Origin: JACVRX01 sp963831385
Lineage (GTDB): Bacteria; Actinomycetota; Actinomycetes; Jiangellales; Jiangellaceae
Direction of reading: 5' to 3'
NCBI GenBank assembly: GCA_963831385.1
Contig: CAWHPW010000015.1
Coordinates: 1 to 64,000, forward strand
Length of the DNA: 64,000 bases
Shown here piece by piece: positions 34,393 through 42,378 of the stretch. The first letter of the stretch is position 1. Each line of letters begins with the position of its first letter. The notes beneath the pieces are model-generated. The model did not search any database. It was given only the letters and a program-made list of their open reading frames with translations, and had not been told where the DNA came from. The translations under genes were made by a program, and so were the position numbers.

Positions 34393-35854
34393 TCACCCCC
34401 CGAGTGCCCGGACGAGGTCGCCGGTGCGTAGCTCCCGGCTGTCGCCCCACGGCCAGGCACCGCCCCTGGTGATGTCGACGTTGCGGAACACCATCGGGTA
34501 GGTGCGGTCGGCATCCGTGCTTGCCGGGGAGTCCTGGACCTGCAGGTGCAGGTGCGGCTCGTTCGAATGGCCGTTGTTCCCCACCGCGGCGAGCCGCTGA
34601 CCTTGACGCACGACGTCGCCCACGCGGACCGTGGCACTGCCCTGCTTGAGGTGGGCCATCGACACGTAGCGGCCGCCACCGATGTCGATCACCAGATGGT
34701 TGGCGTGGTCGCTGTTGGTGCCGGGCGGAGTGTCGGCGTAGCCGTCGGTCACCTCGACGATCCGCCCGTCGGCCGGCGCCAGAACTGGCCACCCGAAGCC
34801 GGCGTAGTCGGCAAGCGGGGCGCTGCTTCCTCCGGTGTGGGTTCGCCCGTTCGCGCCCAGCCGCTGGAAGTCGACAGCGTTGCTCTCGTTCGGGGAGTGA
34901 CCGTTGAGCAGGACGCTGCGGCCACCGTTGAGCACGAACCATTCGCCGGCCAGTGGCGAGTCGAGCACGACCGCATCGGTGCGCGAGTCGGATATTTGGA
35001 CGAGCTGGAGAGCGAGGAAGCCCGACAGCAGAGCCACGGCCACGTTGGTGGCCACGTAGACGCGGCGGCGAGGGACCACCGCCAACGCCGCCAGCAGGAC
35101 CAGACCGGCGGCGAAGGCCGCGATCACGACGTCGAACTGGGCGACGTTCAAGGAGAACCCGACCCGTGCGAAATGCGCGCCGCCGGCGGCCACGACTCCA
35201 CCGAGCAGCCCGCAGCACAGCCAGATGTTCAGGCCCTGCAGCAGGTGGGCCCGCAGCTCCCGGCGAAGCGGGTGGCGCAGCAGCCCGAACTCGATCCGCC
35301 CCCGGCGAGCGCCCCACGCCCGCGACGCCGCCAAGACGAGCGGCAAGACGACACACACCGCCACGAGCATGTTGAAGCTCTGCCCGTAGCGCGTAGTAGA
35401 GCTCGACGAAGACCACCAGCCCCCAGACGGCCAGGATGAGGCTGCGCTTGGTGACCACGACGGTGCGAGCACGCGCCGCATCGCCGGCGGAATCCTGGAG
35501 CGCGAGCGGCAGGGCAATCAGCGCCCCGCCGATCAGCACGAGCGTCGACGTAGTCAGGTCGAGATGCCAGAGCCAGAACCAGGCGAAGGCCGCCAACATG
35601 GCGGCGCCCAGCCAGAGATTGCGCGGAGTGAAGATCACCGACCGCCCGGTTTCCTCCTCGTCGGAATCGGTGCTGAAGGCAAGCAGCAGACCAAACGGGA
35701 TCAGACCGTCCAATCCGAGGAAAAGCAGCGCAGCAACGACCACGACCACGGCTAGGACGATCAGGACCAGCGTTCGCCCGGCGCTGGGCTGTTGGGTTGG
35801 CTCGGCGGGCGGTTGGGAGGTCGGTCCGGCGAGCAGGACCTGTGGGGTCGACAT
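34393..35854 (-). pseudogene. Membrane M23-family peptidase, one frameshift
   Basis: The restored protein has about 486 residues. The N-terminal half has several membrane helices (TLVLIVLAVVVVVAALLFLG, WLGAAMLAAFAWFWLWHLDL, MLVAVCVVLPLVLAASRA). The C-terminal half has an M23 (lysostaphin-like) domain with zinc ligands in NGHSPNESNAVDF, LVIDIGGGRYVSMAHL and the HxH motif of EPHLHLQVQD. One extra base near 35390 breaks the frame between VFVELYYA and YGQSFNML; removing it restores the whole gene. The ATG at 35854 has AGGAG eight bases upstream. It would cut or sense cell-wall peptides outside the membrane. Confidence 0.78.
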
Positions 35855-35987
35855 GTGTTAGCTCCTGTGGGCGTAGTAGCCGCGCACGAGCTCGCCGACT
35901 TGGGTGGGCGCGTTGGGTCGCTTGGGCCGGACATTCGTCATGAGCGTGCTCTTCTTGTTGTGAGCGTGGCCTTCGGCACCAACTCGC

Positions 35988-37010
35988 TTAGATCGTGATG
36001 ACGACCTTGCCTCGGGCGCGACCGTCTTGAAGGTGCTGGATGGCTTGCGGGGTCTCGCTGAGCGGGTAGGTACGGTCGATGGCCGTCGTCACCTGTTCGG
36101 ACTCGATGAGGTCCCGTAGGACGGCGAGGTCTTCGGCGTTCTCTTTCGAGGCGAACATCACCAGCTTTTGGCTCACCAGTGGGGACAGCAGCGTTGCCCG
36201 GAGAGAGCGGTCGAACCCGCCGAGCCAGCGTCCACCGGTCTCGCCGCCGACGATCACCAGTGTTCCGCGGGGGGTGAGAGCTCGACGCAGGTCTGCCAAT
36301 CGGCGATTGCCTCCGGTGTCGATGATGACGTCGTAGCGTTGCTGGCCTCCGGTGAAGTCCTCGCGCGTGTAGTCGATGACGTGGTCGGCGCCCAGGGATC
36401 GGACCAGGTCGGTCTTGGTCGAGCTGCACACGCCGGTGACTTCAGCACCGAAGGCCTTGGCGATCTGGACCGCGAAGCTGCCCACGCCACCGGACGCGCC
36501 GACGATCAGCACGTGCTGCCCTGGCTGTACCTGCGCCTTGCGGACGGCCTGAAGCGCGGTGACCCCGGAGATGGGGGCGGCCGCGGCCTGTTCGTAGGAC
36601 AGGTTGGCTGGTTTGGCCGCGAGCATGCTCGCTTCAGCGCGCGCGTACTCGGCGAAGGACCCGTCGCATGTGCCGTAGACGTCGTCGCCTGGCTTGAACT
36701 CGGTCACGTCCTTGCCGACGGACTCGACAGTTCCGGCCAGGCTTCGACCGGGATTGGGAGCCTTGGGGCTGCGGACGCCGAAACCGGCAAGGCGCATCGC
36801 GTACGGCAGCCCGGTCATCAGGTGCCAGGTGCCTTTGTCCACGCTGGCGGCACGCACCCGCACGAGGAGCTCGTCGTCTCCGATCGTGGGCCGGTCGACC
36901 TCGGCCAGCCGCAGCACGGTCTCGTCGGCGCGGTAGCCGTCCTGGACGATCGCTTGCATCGTTTCGACGCTGCGCGGCGGTTCAGTCGGCCGGTCGAGTG
37001 CTGACTTCAT
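35988..37010 (-). CDS. NAD(P)-dependent MDR alcohol dehydrogenase/quinone reductase-like
   Basis: The 340-residue protein is a medium-chain reductase of the zinc-independent type. It has the GroES-like domain (VRVRAASVDKGTWHLMTGLP), SLAGTVESVGKDV, the substrate-domain hinge PISGVTALQAV and the Rossmann motif VLIVGASGGVGSFAVQIAKA, followed by VIDYTREDF and GRARGKVVITI. The structural and catalytic zinc ligands are absent. The ATG at 37010 lies six bases after GGAG; an ATG 12 bases earlier would contain that site. It is divergent from a TetR gene with two operators between them, so it is probably induced by an electrophile or quinone-like ligand. Confidence 0.9.
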   Translation of the reverse strand: MKSALDRPTEPPRSVETMQAIVQDGYRADETVLRLAEVDRPTIGDDELLVRVRAASVDKGTWHLMTGLPYAMRLAGFGVRSPKAPNPGRSLAGTVESVGKDVTEFKPGDDVYGTCDGSFAEYARAEASMLAAKPANLSYEQAAAAPISGVTALQAVRKAQVQPGQHVLIVGASGGVGSFAVQIAKAFGAEVTGVCSSTKTDLVRSLGADHVIDYTREDFTGGQQRYDVIIDTGGNRRLADLRRALTPRGTLVIVGGETGGRWLGGFDRSLRATLLSPLVSQKLVMFASKENAEDLAVLRDLIESEQVTTAIDRTYPLSETPQAIQHLQDGRARGKVVITI

Positions 37011-37031
37011 AGCGATCTCCAATGCTTGTTG

Positions 37032-37067
37032 CTTACGATGTAAGTTATTGTATGCTTACGTTGTAAG
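37032..37067. promoter_or_regulatory. Twin TetR operators
   Basis: CTTAC-GAT-GTAAG at 37032-37044 and CTTAC-GTT-GTAAG at 37055-37067 are near-identical palindromes with centres 23 bases apart, placed exactly between the MDR gene and the TetR gene. They should bind two TetR dimers. Confidence 0.75.
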
Positions 37068-37100
37068 TATGTCAACCTGCGTGGACAGGGGAGAACGGCG

Positions 37101-37805
37101 ATGGCATCTGTGGCCAATCCGAAGTCGGCGGCTCGGGCGCCGCTGAGCCGAGAGCGTGTGCTGCGCGCTGCGGTCGCCTTCGCGGACATGAGCGGGATCG
37201 GGTCGCTGAGCATGCGCAAGCTCGGTGAGGTCCTCGGCGTCGAGGCAATGTCCCTGTACAACCACGTTGCCAACAAGAGCGAGCTGCTTGACGGCATGGT
37301 TGACGTGGTGTTCGGCGAGATCGACCTGCCCGATGGCGACAGCGATTGGAGAGCGGCGATGTGGCAGCGGGCGATCTCGGCCCGACAGGTGCTGTCACGG
37401 CACCGGTGGGCGATCGGCCTGATGGAGTCGCGGACGACACCCGGACCTGCAACGCTGCGACACCACGACGCGGTTATCGGAACCCTGCGGGACGGAGGCT
37501 TCTCGGTCGAGGTGGCGGCGCACGCGTTCTCCGTGCTCGACAGTTACATCTACGGATTCGCGCTGCAAGAGGCCAACCTGCCGTTCGACACCGGCGAGGA
37601 AACCGCGGCAATGGCGCAGGCGATCATGGCGCAGTTCCCTGCCGACGAATACCCACACCTCACCGAGCTGACCGTCGAGCACGTCCTCCAGCCTGGCTAC
37701 GACTACGGCAACGAGTACGCATTCGGGCTTGACCTGATCCTCGACGGGCTCGAGCGAGCCCGCGGCGCCAGGTCACCGCGCGCCCCGCGTCCGGCACAGG
37801 TTTGA
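37101..37805 (+). CDS. TetR-family regulator with TetR_C-type domain
   Basis: The 234-residue protein has the helix-turn-helix LSRERVLRAAVAFADMSGIG, SMRKLGEVLGVEAMSLYNHV, ANKSELLDGM and a C-terminal domain like that of tetracycline-type repressors (LMESRTTPGPATLRHHDAVI, LDSYIYGFALQEANLPF). The ATG at 37101 lies seven bases after GGGGAG. It faces the MDR reductase gene across twin CTTACnnnGTAAG operators and should repress both genes. The inducer is unknown. Confidence 0.9.
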   Translation: MASVANPKSAARAPLSRERVLRAAVAFADMSGIGSLSMRKLGEVLGVEAMSLYNHVANKSELLDGMVDVVFGEIDLPDGDSDWRAAMWQRAISARQVLSRHRWAIGLMESRTTPGPATLRHHDAVIGTLRDGGFSVEVAAHAFSVLDSYIYGFALQEANLPFDTGEETAAMAQAIMAQFPADEYPHLTELTVEHVLQPGYDYGNEYAFGLDLILDGLERARGARSPRAPRPAQV

Positions 37806-37870
37806 GGAGACAACCTCGACCCTTCCCTCAGCTCGTGAAGGGGCAATGGCCGATGGATCGTGTTCTCAGC

Positions 37871-37915
37871 TCACGGAGAACTCGTTGCCCTCCGAGTCGC
37901 GTATGACGACGTATT
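37871..37915 (-). pseudogene. VOC-family protein, last strand only
   Basis: Before a TGA at 37871, the minus strand reads YVVIRDSEGNEFSVS. This is the typical final strand of VOC proteins (DPEGNEF). No other part of the domain is present. It is probably the surviving 3' tip of a deleted gene. Confidence 0.45.
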
Positions 37916-38505
37916 AGGACGGATCCGGGACAGGCGGTTTCCGGTGTGACTGCATGCGTGGTCGTCAGACGAAGCGCTGGTGAACGTGACACCAGGGGCG
38001 GGATGCGTTAGGGGTGAGCGAGATAGCGACGGGATGATCGGTTTCCTCGTAGTGAGAACGAGGATGCCGGCCGGGTGAGGCACCCGAGCAGGCAACCCAG
38101 CCACAGGACAGACACACAGTGACAGCTCAGTCTAGTCGGCGCCGAGCACCAAGCACTCTTGGCATCCAGGGCGCACAGCTCGATTGGATGAATGGCCTCC
38201 ACGTGTGGGCATCGGCGACGCTCGTCGTGTCCATTCCGCGAGGGAGTTGGTGCTGGCATACGCCTTCTACCCGGGCTGCGGCCGCATGAGTACCCGGCCC
38301 TCTCAGCAAAGCGCTTCCGGCGGCGCGCCTGTCGCGAACCCGCAAGACGACTTGTCTCTCGAGTCGGCCGTCTTGGCCGGTGATCGATCCGGGTGATGAG
38401 CCGTGCTCGGGTTGGCTATTTCCGAGTCCCATGAGCCGCGGTGTGCTGTGGATGAGCTCGTCGTGTCAGGAAAATCTCTCAACCCGCACTCGAGAGGACA
38501 GGCGC
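37916..38505. other. Stretch without a recognisable gene
   Basis: About 590 bases between the VOC remnant and the DUF4234 gene show no confident gene on either strand. A plus frame at 38184-38396 contains YAFYPGCGRM, which resembles the start of CCG-domain proteins, but nothing around it supports that. The promoter of the DUF4234 gene must lie at the right end. Confidence 0.4.
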
Positions 38506-39015
38506 ATGGTCGAACCAGTCCAGATCGTCGGTACCGATTACTGGGGCAAGATCCGGAATCCCCTTGCGATCATCGGCCTCACCCTGGTCACTCTGGGGAT
38601 CTACGGGATCTTTTGGTACTACTACCTCAACAAAGAGCTCGCGGAGATTGGCAAGGCTCGCAACACCGACGAGCTCGGCACCAGCCCGGGTACGTCAGTG
38701 CTTGCCGTTACTTTGGGAGCCTTCATCCTGGTTCCGCCGTTTGTCTCGGTGTACAAAACCTGGGACCGCAAGTGCAAGGCCGAGGCCGCCACCGGCCAAA
38801 TCGGAATGGAGACAGGCCTGGGGTTCCTGCTCATGATCTTTATCAGCCCGATTGGGATGTACATACTCCAGAGCAATTTCAATAAGGTGCTTCAGATTCA
38901 GGCCGCAAGCGGCTCGTCGCGTCCTTCGGCCTCGCCCGCACCACCGATCGAGCAGCTTGACCCCTCTGTTGCGCCGGTCGAGCAGCCGGCTCCGTCCGCG
39001 GCACCGGTCGACTAG
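38506..39015 (+). CDS. DUF4234-type membrane protein
   Basis: The 169-residue protein has a YWGKIRNPLAIIGLTLVTLG helix, IFWYYYLNKELAEIGKA, and two further membrane segments, matching DUF4234. A proline- and alanine-rich tail of about 40 residues contains two near-copies of PVEQ(L/P)xPS(V/A)AP. The ATG at 38506 follows GAGAGGA at eight bases. The family's function is unknown; such proteins often sit near cell-envelope genes. Confidence 0.8.
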   Translation: MVEPVQIVGTDYWGKIRNPLAIIGLTLVTLGIYGIFWYYYLNKELAEIGKARNTDELGTSPGTSVLAVTLGAFILVPPFVSVYKTWDRKCKAEAATGQIGMETGLGFLLMIFISPIGMYILQSNFNKVLQIQAASGSSRPSASPAPPIEQLDPSVAPVEQPAPSAAPVD

Positions 39016-39191
39016 CCGGCTGGCTGCTCGCCGACCGTAGGCACACGGCGGGCCAAGGAGGCTTGTCATCGTCGGAATGCGGGGTTCGTCAGTCCTCTTC
39101 CACCCACCGGTCGACCGACCATAGGACGGCAACGCGGTGCCGACGGCGTGTGTCGCGTTCGAGCCGAACTCCTCGAGTTGTGGCGGGGGGT

Positions 39192-40016
39192 TCAATCGCC
39201 ACCGCCGCCGCCACCGCCGCCATTGCTACCGCCGCCATTGCCACCGCCGTCGCCCCAACCGCCGCCACCCCAATCGCCGCCATCGCCACTGCCGCCATCG
39301 AAACCGCCGCCATCGCCACCGCCGCCATAGCCAATGCCAATGCCGACACCGCCAATGCCGCCATCCCCCGCGCGCCGGGCCAGCCTCCTGGTCTCGGCGA
39401 TTATTGCGTCGATCGCGATGCGAACGGCCTCGGGTGCCCAGCTGCTGTAGACGATCACCGCGCCACGCTCGATGAGTTGGCTCTTGGACATGCCGTAATT
39501 TCGAGGGTCGACGATTTTGGGTTCGTGCCGAATCGTGTGCAGGAGGGCGATCAGCGCGGCGTTCCGCGTGTCCGGCCTCGTCTGCGCCATAAGCGCCTGA
39601 ATTACGGGTCCGCGCACCTCCGCCTTGTGCCGGGAATCTTGAGCCGGCCACCGGTCACGTAGGATCCTGCGTCGCTCGTGGCGGACCATGCCCATGCTGA
39701 CCAACCGCTCATAGAGCGTCTTCCGCACCTTCTTGCCCGACTGCCCGATCACAGCCTGGATAGCTGGCCCATGCCCCTTGGTGACGGTCTCCCTGGTGAC
39801 GGTCTCCAGGGTCGCGTTCAGGACTGCGTCACCGATCGGGGAGCGATCACCGACGATGAGCTCCTTGCGTGAGATGTCCATGTCCACTCGTCCCATCAGA
39901 GCCAGTTCGACGAGGTTCGCGCCCGCCAGCACGATGTCGACCTTCGCGGGGTGAGCAGACAACTTGCCGCTGGTGTCATCGGTGAGCATGAGCAGAAGAT
40001 CCTCCGCGATGAGCAC
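39192..40016 (-). CDS. GPP34 (GOLPH3/VPS74-like) protein with glycine-rich tail
   Basis: The 274-residue protein begins VLIAEDLLLMLTDDTSGKLS and has VLAGANLVELALMGRVDM, then RLVSMGMVRHERRR and WAPEAVRIAIDAIIAETRRL. This is the all-helical GPP34 fold, known in bacteria as a relative of the eukaryotic Golgi protein GOLPH3. The last 58 residues are almost only glycine with D, N, W and F (for example GGWGDGGGNGG) and end at the stop, which is unusual. The GTG at 40016 is preceded seven bases earlier by TAGAGT with no ribosome-binding site, so it may be leaderless. Bacterial function is not established. Confidence 0.8.
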   Translation of the reverse strand: MLIAEDLLLMLTDDTSGKLSAHPAKVDIVLAGANLVELALMGRVDMDISRKELIVGDRSPIGDAVLNATLETVTRETVTKGHGPAIQAVIGQSGKKVRKTLYERLVSMGMVRHERRRILRDRWPAQDSRHKAEVRGPVIQALMAQTRPDTRNAALIALLHTIRHEPKIVDPRNYGMSKSQLIERGAVIVYSSWAPEAVRIAIDAIIAETRRLARRAGDGGIGGVGIGIGYGGGGDGGGFDGGSGDGGDWGGGGWGDGGGNGGGSNGGGGGGGGD

Positions 40017-40126
40017 GGGCCCGACTCTAGCCAGGCCCCACAAGGATCCGGGCCCTTCGATCAAGACGGCCAGTCCGGGAGGCACGTCGATGAGGGTCGC
40101 AACCGTCCGTGTTCGACGCCCCGGGT

Positions 40127-40288
40127 CTAGCGCCGTCTGACGTCCTCGACGCGTAGCCAAATCGAGGTGAACCTCCACCGGCTGTCGGGTAGCCGCACAT
40201 ATACGCGGCGATCGGTCCAGCCCAGCGCGACGGTTTCGACGTGTTCCTCGCCGTCGTGTTCCCACTCGATGCGGGCCACGACCGGCAC
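40127..40288 (-). CDS. Small basic protein of a recurrent actinobacterial family
   Basis: From the GTG at 40288 the 53 residues read VPVVARIEWEHDGEEHVETV, LGWTDRRVYVRLPDSRWRFT, and end WLRVEDVRRR. Alternating strands, a central WT and a terminal W-x-x-V-E-D-V-R-R motif are shared with the second copy at 40944-41132. I recognise this as a small actinobacterial hypothetical family without known function. The longer frame covering the same region in another phase has no protein character. Confidence 0.6.
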   Translation of the reverse strand: MPVVARIEWEHDGEEHVETVALGWTDRRVYVRLPDSRWRFTSIWLRVEDVRRR

Positions 40289-40710
40289 CGGCGCTTGAAC
40301 GTGTGCTGCGGCACCTGGGCCTCGAGGGCGTTGAGGATGCCCTGTGTCGTCCGACCTCCCACGGCGGCGCGGTCGTGCACTCCAGCGGCGTGGAATGGCG
40401 CCGGGTATCGCTCACCCATCTGGCGATCTGCGCAGCGGGTGAGCTGCCGTGGTGCCGGTTGCGGCGAATGTCATGAACGCGGCCGGCGGCGCGTCAAACC
40501 CGTGTAGACGTTCGCGGGCAAGGCGGGGAGGCCGTTCTCCTTCCGCATGCGGGGCCGTTGATCCGCCTGCGCGCCGCCGGCCGGTGAGTCTCCGCCCGCA
40601 ATGCTCCGCGGCGGACGGGCGTCGTGACCAGATGTTGAGGTGCATACTTGCGAGGGATTTGGCGGCCGCAAGTATCTGACCGGGTCGCTGCGGCAACATA
40701 GGAGCCTGCT
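40289..40710. other. Stretch without a confident gene
   Basis: Open frames on both strands are arginine- and proline-rich. One minus frame ends with a somewhat protein-like stretch (GFDAPPAAFMTFAATGTTAA) near 40440-40510, but I cannot assign it. The promoter of the 43-residue gene at 40711 lies at the right end. Confidence 0.35.
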
Positions 40711-40842
40711 GTGAAGTCGATTCGGTGTCAGTTGGGTTGGCACAAGTGGCAGAAGCGTTATGTCGAGGACTCGCAGTACATGACCTGCCCACGCTGCGGC
40801 AAGGAAGGCAACGCTCCAGGCCGTGGAAAGGCCATTGCCTAG
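40711..40842 (+). CDS. 43-residue zinc-ribbon-like protein
   Basis: The frame reads VKSIRCQLGWHKWQKRYVED, then SQYMTCPRCGKEGNAPGRGK, and ends AIA. Two CxxC-like elements (RCQ...H, CPRCG) suggest a small zinc-binding fold; the opening SIRCxLGWHxWxxR is a pattern I associate with a recurrent actinobacterial mini-protein. The GTG at 40711 lies six bases after GGAG, a very convincing start. Function is unknown. Confidence 0.75.
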   Translation: MKSIRCQLGWHKWQKRYVEDSQYMTCPRCGKEGNAPGRGKAIA

Positions 40843-40943
40843 GCGGGATCGCCGACGCACGAGCAGCCGCCTAGGTTTCACGCCGCCTGACGTCTGAGGC
40901 TCGCATCAGAACGGCCGGGAGCCCGGCTGCCCGGGGCGGCTCC

Positions 40944-41132
40944 CTAGGTCTTCAGGAATCGGCGGACGTCCTCGGCGCGAAGTCACGCCAACTCGTTGCG
41001 GTGATCCTGCGCATCGCCGTCCTCGACCCAATGCACGAGCACATGCGTGTCGGTCCACCGGTTCGCTGTGCCGGGCCACCACTCCTCGCCGTCGGGTCGG
41101 ACGAGGCGGATCACGACCGGGATACGCCCCAT
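40944..41132 (-). pseudogene. Second copy of the small VRR-motif protein, with an internal stop
   Basis: From the ATG at 41132 the frame reads MGRIPVVIRLVRPDGEEWW, NRWTDTHVLVHWVEDGD, then NELA, a TGA at 40983-40985, and LRAEDVRRFLKT before the normal stop at 40944. It is a paralogue of the gene at 40127-40288 (shared PVV(A/I)R, DGEE, WTD and EDVRR). The TGA stands where the other copy has a tryptophan codon, so it is a nonsense mutation or a shortened 49-residue protein. A LexA box lies 65 bases upstream. Confidence 0.6.
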
Positions 41133-41197
41133 CGGCCGCTGCGGGATGTGCGGCGGTGCTCAACGTTGAGTACCGGCCTAGCCACCCACCCCAGTGT

Positions 41198-41211
41198 CGA
41201 ACAGATGTTCG
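41198..41211. promoter_or_regulatory. LexA (SOS) box
   Basis: CGAAC-AGAT-GTTCG is a perfect inverted repeat and fits the actinobacterial SOS box consensus TCGAACrnryGTTCGA, including the leading T. It lies 65 bases upstream of the small gene at 41132 (minus strand) and 40 bases past the end of the DUF4190 gene. A perfect 12-bp palindrome CTCAACGTTGAG follows at 41159-41170. Confidence 0.6.
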
Positions 41212-41249
41212 CATGAAGGAAGGGCGTCGTGGGTTTGGCGAGCGGAGTC

Positions 41250-42047
41250 TCAGCGGTTGGCGTCGGCAAGCGTTCCGGTCGTGTCGCCCGCCGGGTCGTA
41301 GACCATGCAAACGACCACGGTCTCGGTGCTCGTTTCAATGATCCAGATGTTGAGCATGAGCGCCGATTCCTCATAAGGCAGCCCGACGAAGGTATTGAAC
41401 TCCGCGAAGCACAACTCGTCTGCCTGCGTGTTGACCTCGTCCATTCCGGGGGATTCCCCTGCGGGGAGGGTCACGGCGGCGAATACCTCATGGCTGTGCG
41501 GCTCCGAGCACGGCACGGTCGGGACGCTAGATTCGTCCTCGGGTGGGGGTTCGGCGAGGCAATCGCCCACCTCGAGGTTTTCGACGAAGACGTATACGGC
41601 ATCCGTCGGCGTCTCGTCGTCGGCCTGCGCCGGCGCGGAGGTCTCGGCCGCCGGCGAGGCGGTGTTCTCGGTTTCCACCGAGGCTTCTCCGCCCAGATCC
41701 GCGAACACGCCGACCAGGATCACCGCGCCGACGATCGACACGACCACCGCCGCGACCGCGCTGGTGACGATTCCCCACAACGCCATCGTCCCGTTGCTGG
41801 CTTCGCTGCGCTGGAACCGGCCATAACCCATCAAGCCGAGGAACAGGCCGACGATCCCGAGGATCCCGGCGACCCAAAAGAAGAACGGGACCAACCCGGA
41901 GACCACGCCGATGATCCCGAGGACCACAGCCGAGAGCACGCCGATGATCCCGAGGATCAAAGCGGCGATCCCCGGGCCATTCCTGGGCGCCCGCTGGGCG
42001 GCAGACTGAGGCCGGTCAGGGGCTGGCGACGATGGGAAATCAGACAT
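41250..42047 (-). CDS. DUF4190 and septum-formation domain membrane protein
   Basis: The 265-residue protein has an acidic/proline N terminus and three closely spaced membrane segments (GPGIAALILGIIGVLSAVVL, GLVPFFFWVAGILGIVGLFL, GIVTSAVAAVVVSIVGAVI) of the DUF4190 kind. An acidic linker and an extracellular domain follow (VGDCLAEPPPE, VPCSEPHSHEVFAAVTLP, DELCFAEFNTFVG), matching the septum-formation family with its conserved cysteines. The ATG at 42047 was chosen from the family start; the ribosome-binding site is weak. Probably envelope-related. Confidence 0.8.
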   Translation of the reverse strand: MSDFPSSPAPDRPQSAAQRAPRNGPGIAALILGIIGVLSAVVLGIIGVVSGLVPFFFWVAGILGIVGLFLGLMGYGRFQRSEASNGTMALWGIVTSAVAAVVVSIVGAVILVGVFADLGGEASVETENTASPAAETSAPAQADDETPTDAVYVFVENLEVGDCLAEPPPEDESSVPTVPCSEPHSHEVFAAVTLPAGESPGMDEVNTQADELCFAEFNTFVGLPYEESALMLNIWIIETSTETVVVCMVYDPAGDTTGTLADANR

Positions 42048-42378
42048 GGCAAGTTGTGGGTATGGATGCTCGCATAGAGCCCGCCGCCTGTCAGCGGAAC
42101 GGCGTGATCGGCGAGATCCGAGGCGTCGAGCCACCCGGCCGTGAACCGGCACCGAGGATCGTCCTACCCAGCGCCTCCGAGGGTGGCAGGTTGCGGTCGA
42201 ACGCTAGCCGGGCGGGCCAACCCAGCGGGGTGGTGCCCCCTGGCGGGCAATTACGGCGCCGCAGTGGTGGGTGTTCGACCAGCGTAATAAGGCCATCCGG
42301 TGTACTTGTGAGTAGGGGGAACTTGACTCACAATGTCCGCCAGCACCGCTACCCCGTGGCGCAAAGGGTTGATGCCCG

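Noticed and set aside
38184..38396. Short frame containing YAFYPGCGRM, like the start of CCG-domain proteins
   Set aside because: Only ten residues fit and nothing after them does; probably chance.
39192..39360. CCGCCA/CCGCCG repeats resembling a short tandem array or CRISPR
   Set aside because: The repeats are codons of the glycine-rich tail of the GPP34 gene and have no spacer structure.
40983..40985. In-frame TGA read as selenocysteine
   Set aside because: No SECIS-like element or selenoprotein family resemblance; the paralogue has tryptophan there, so a TGG-to-TGA mutation is simpler.
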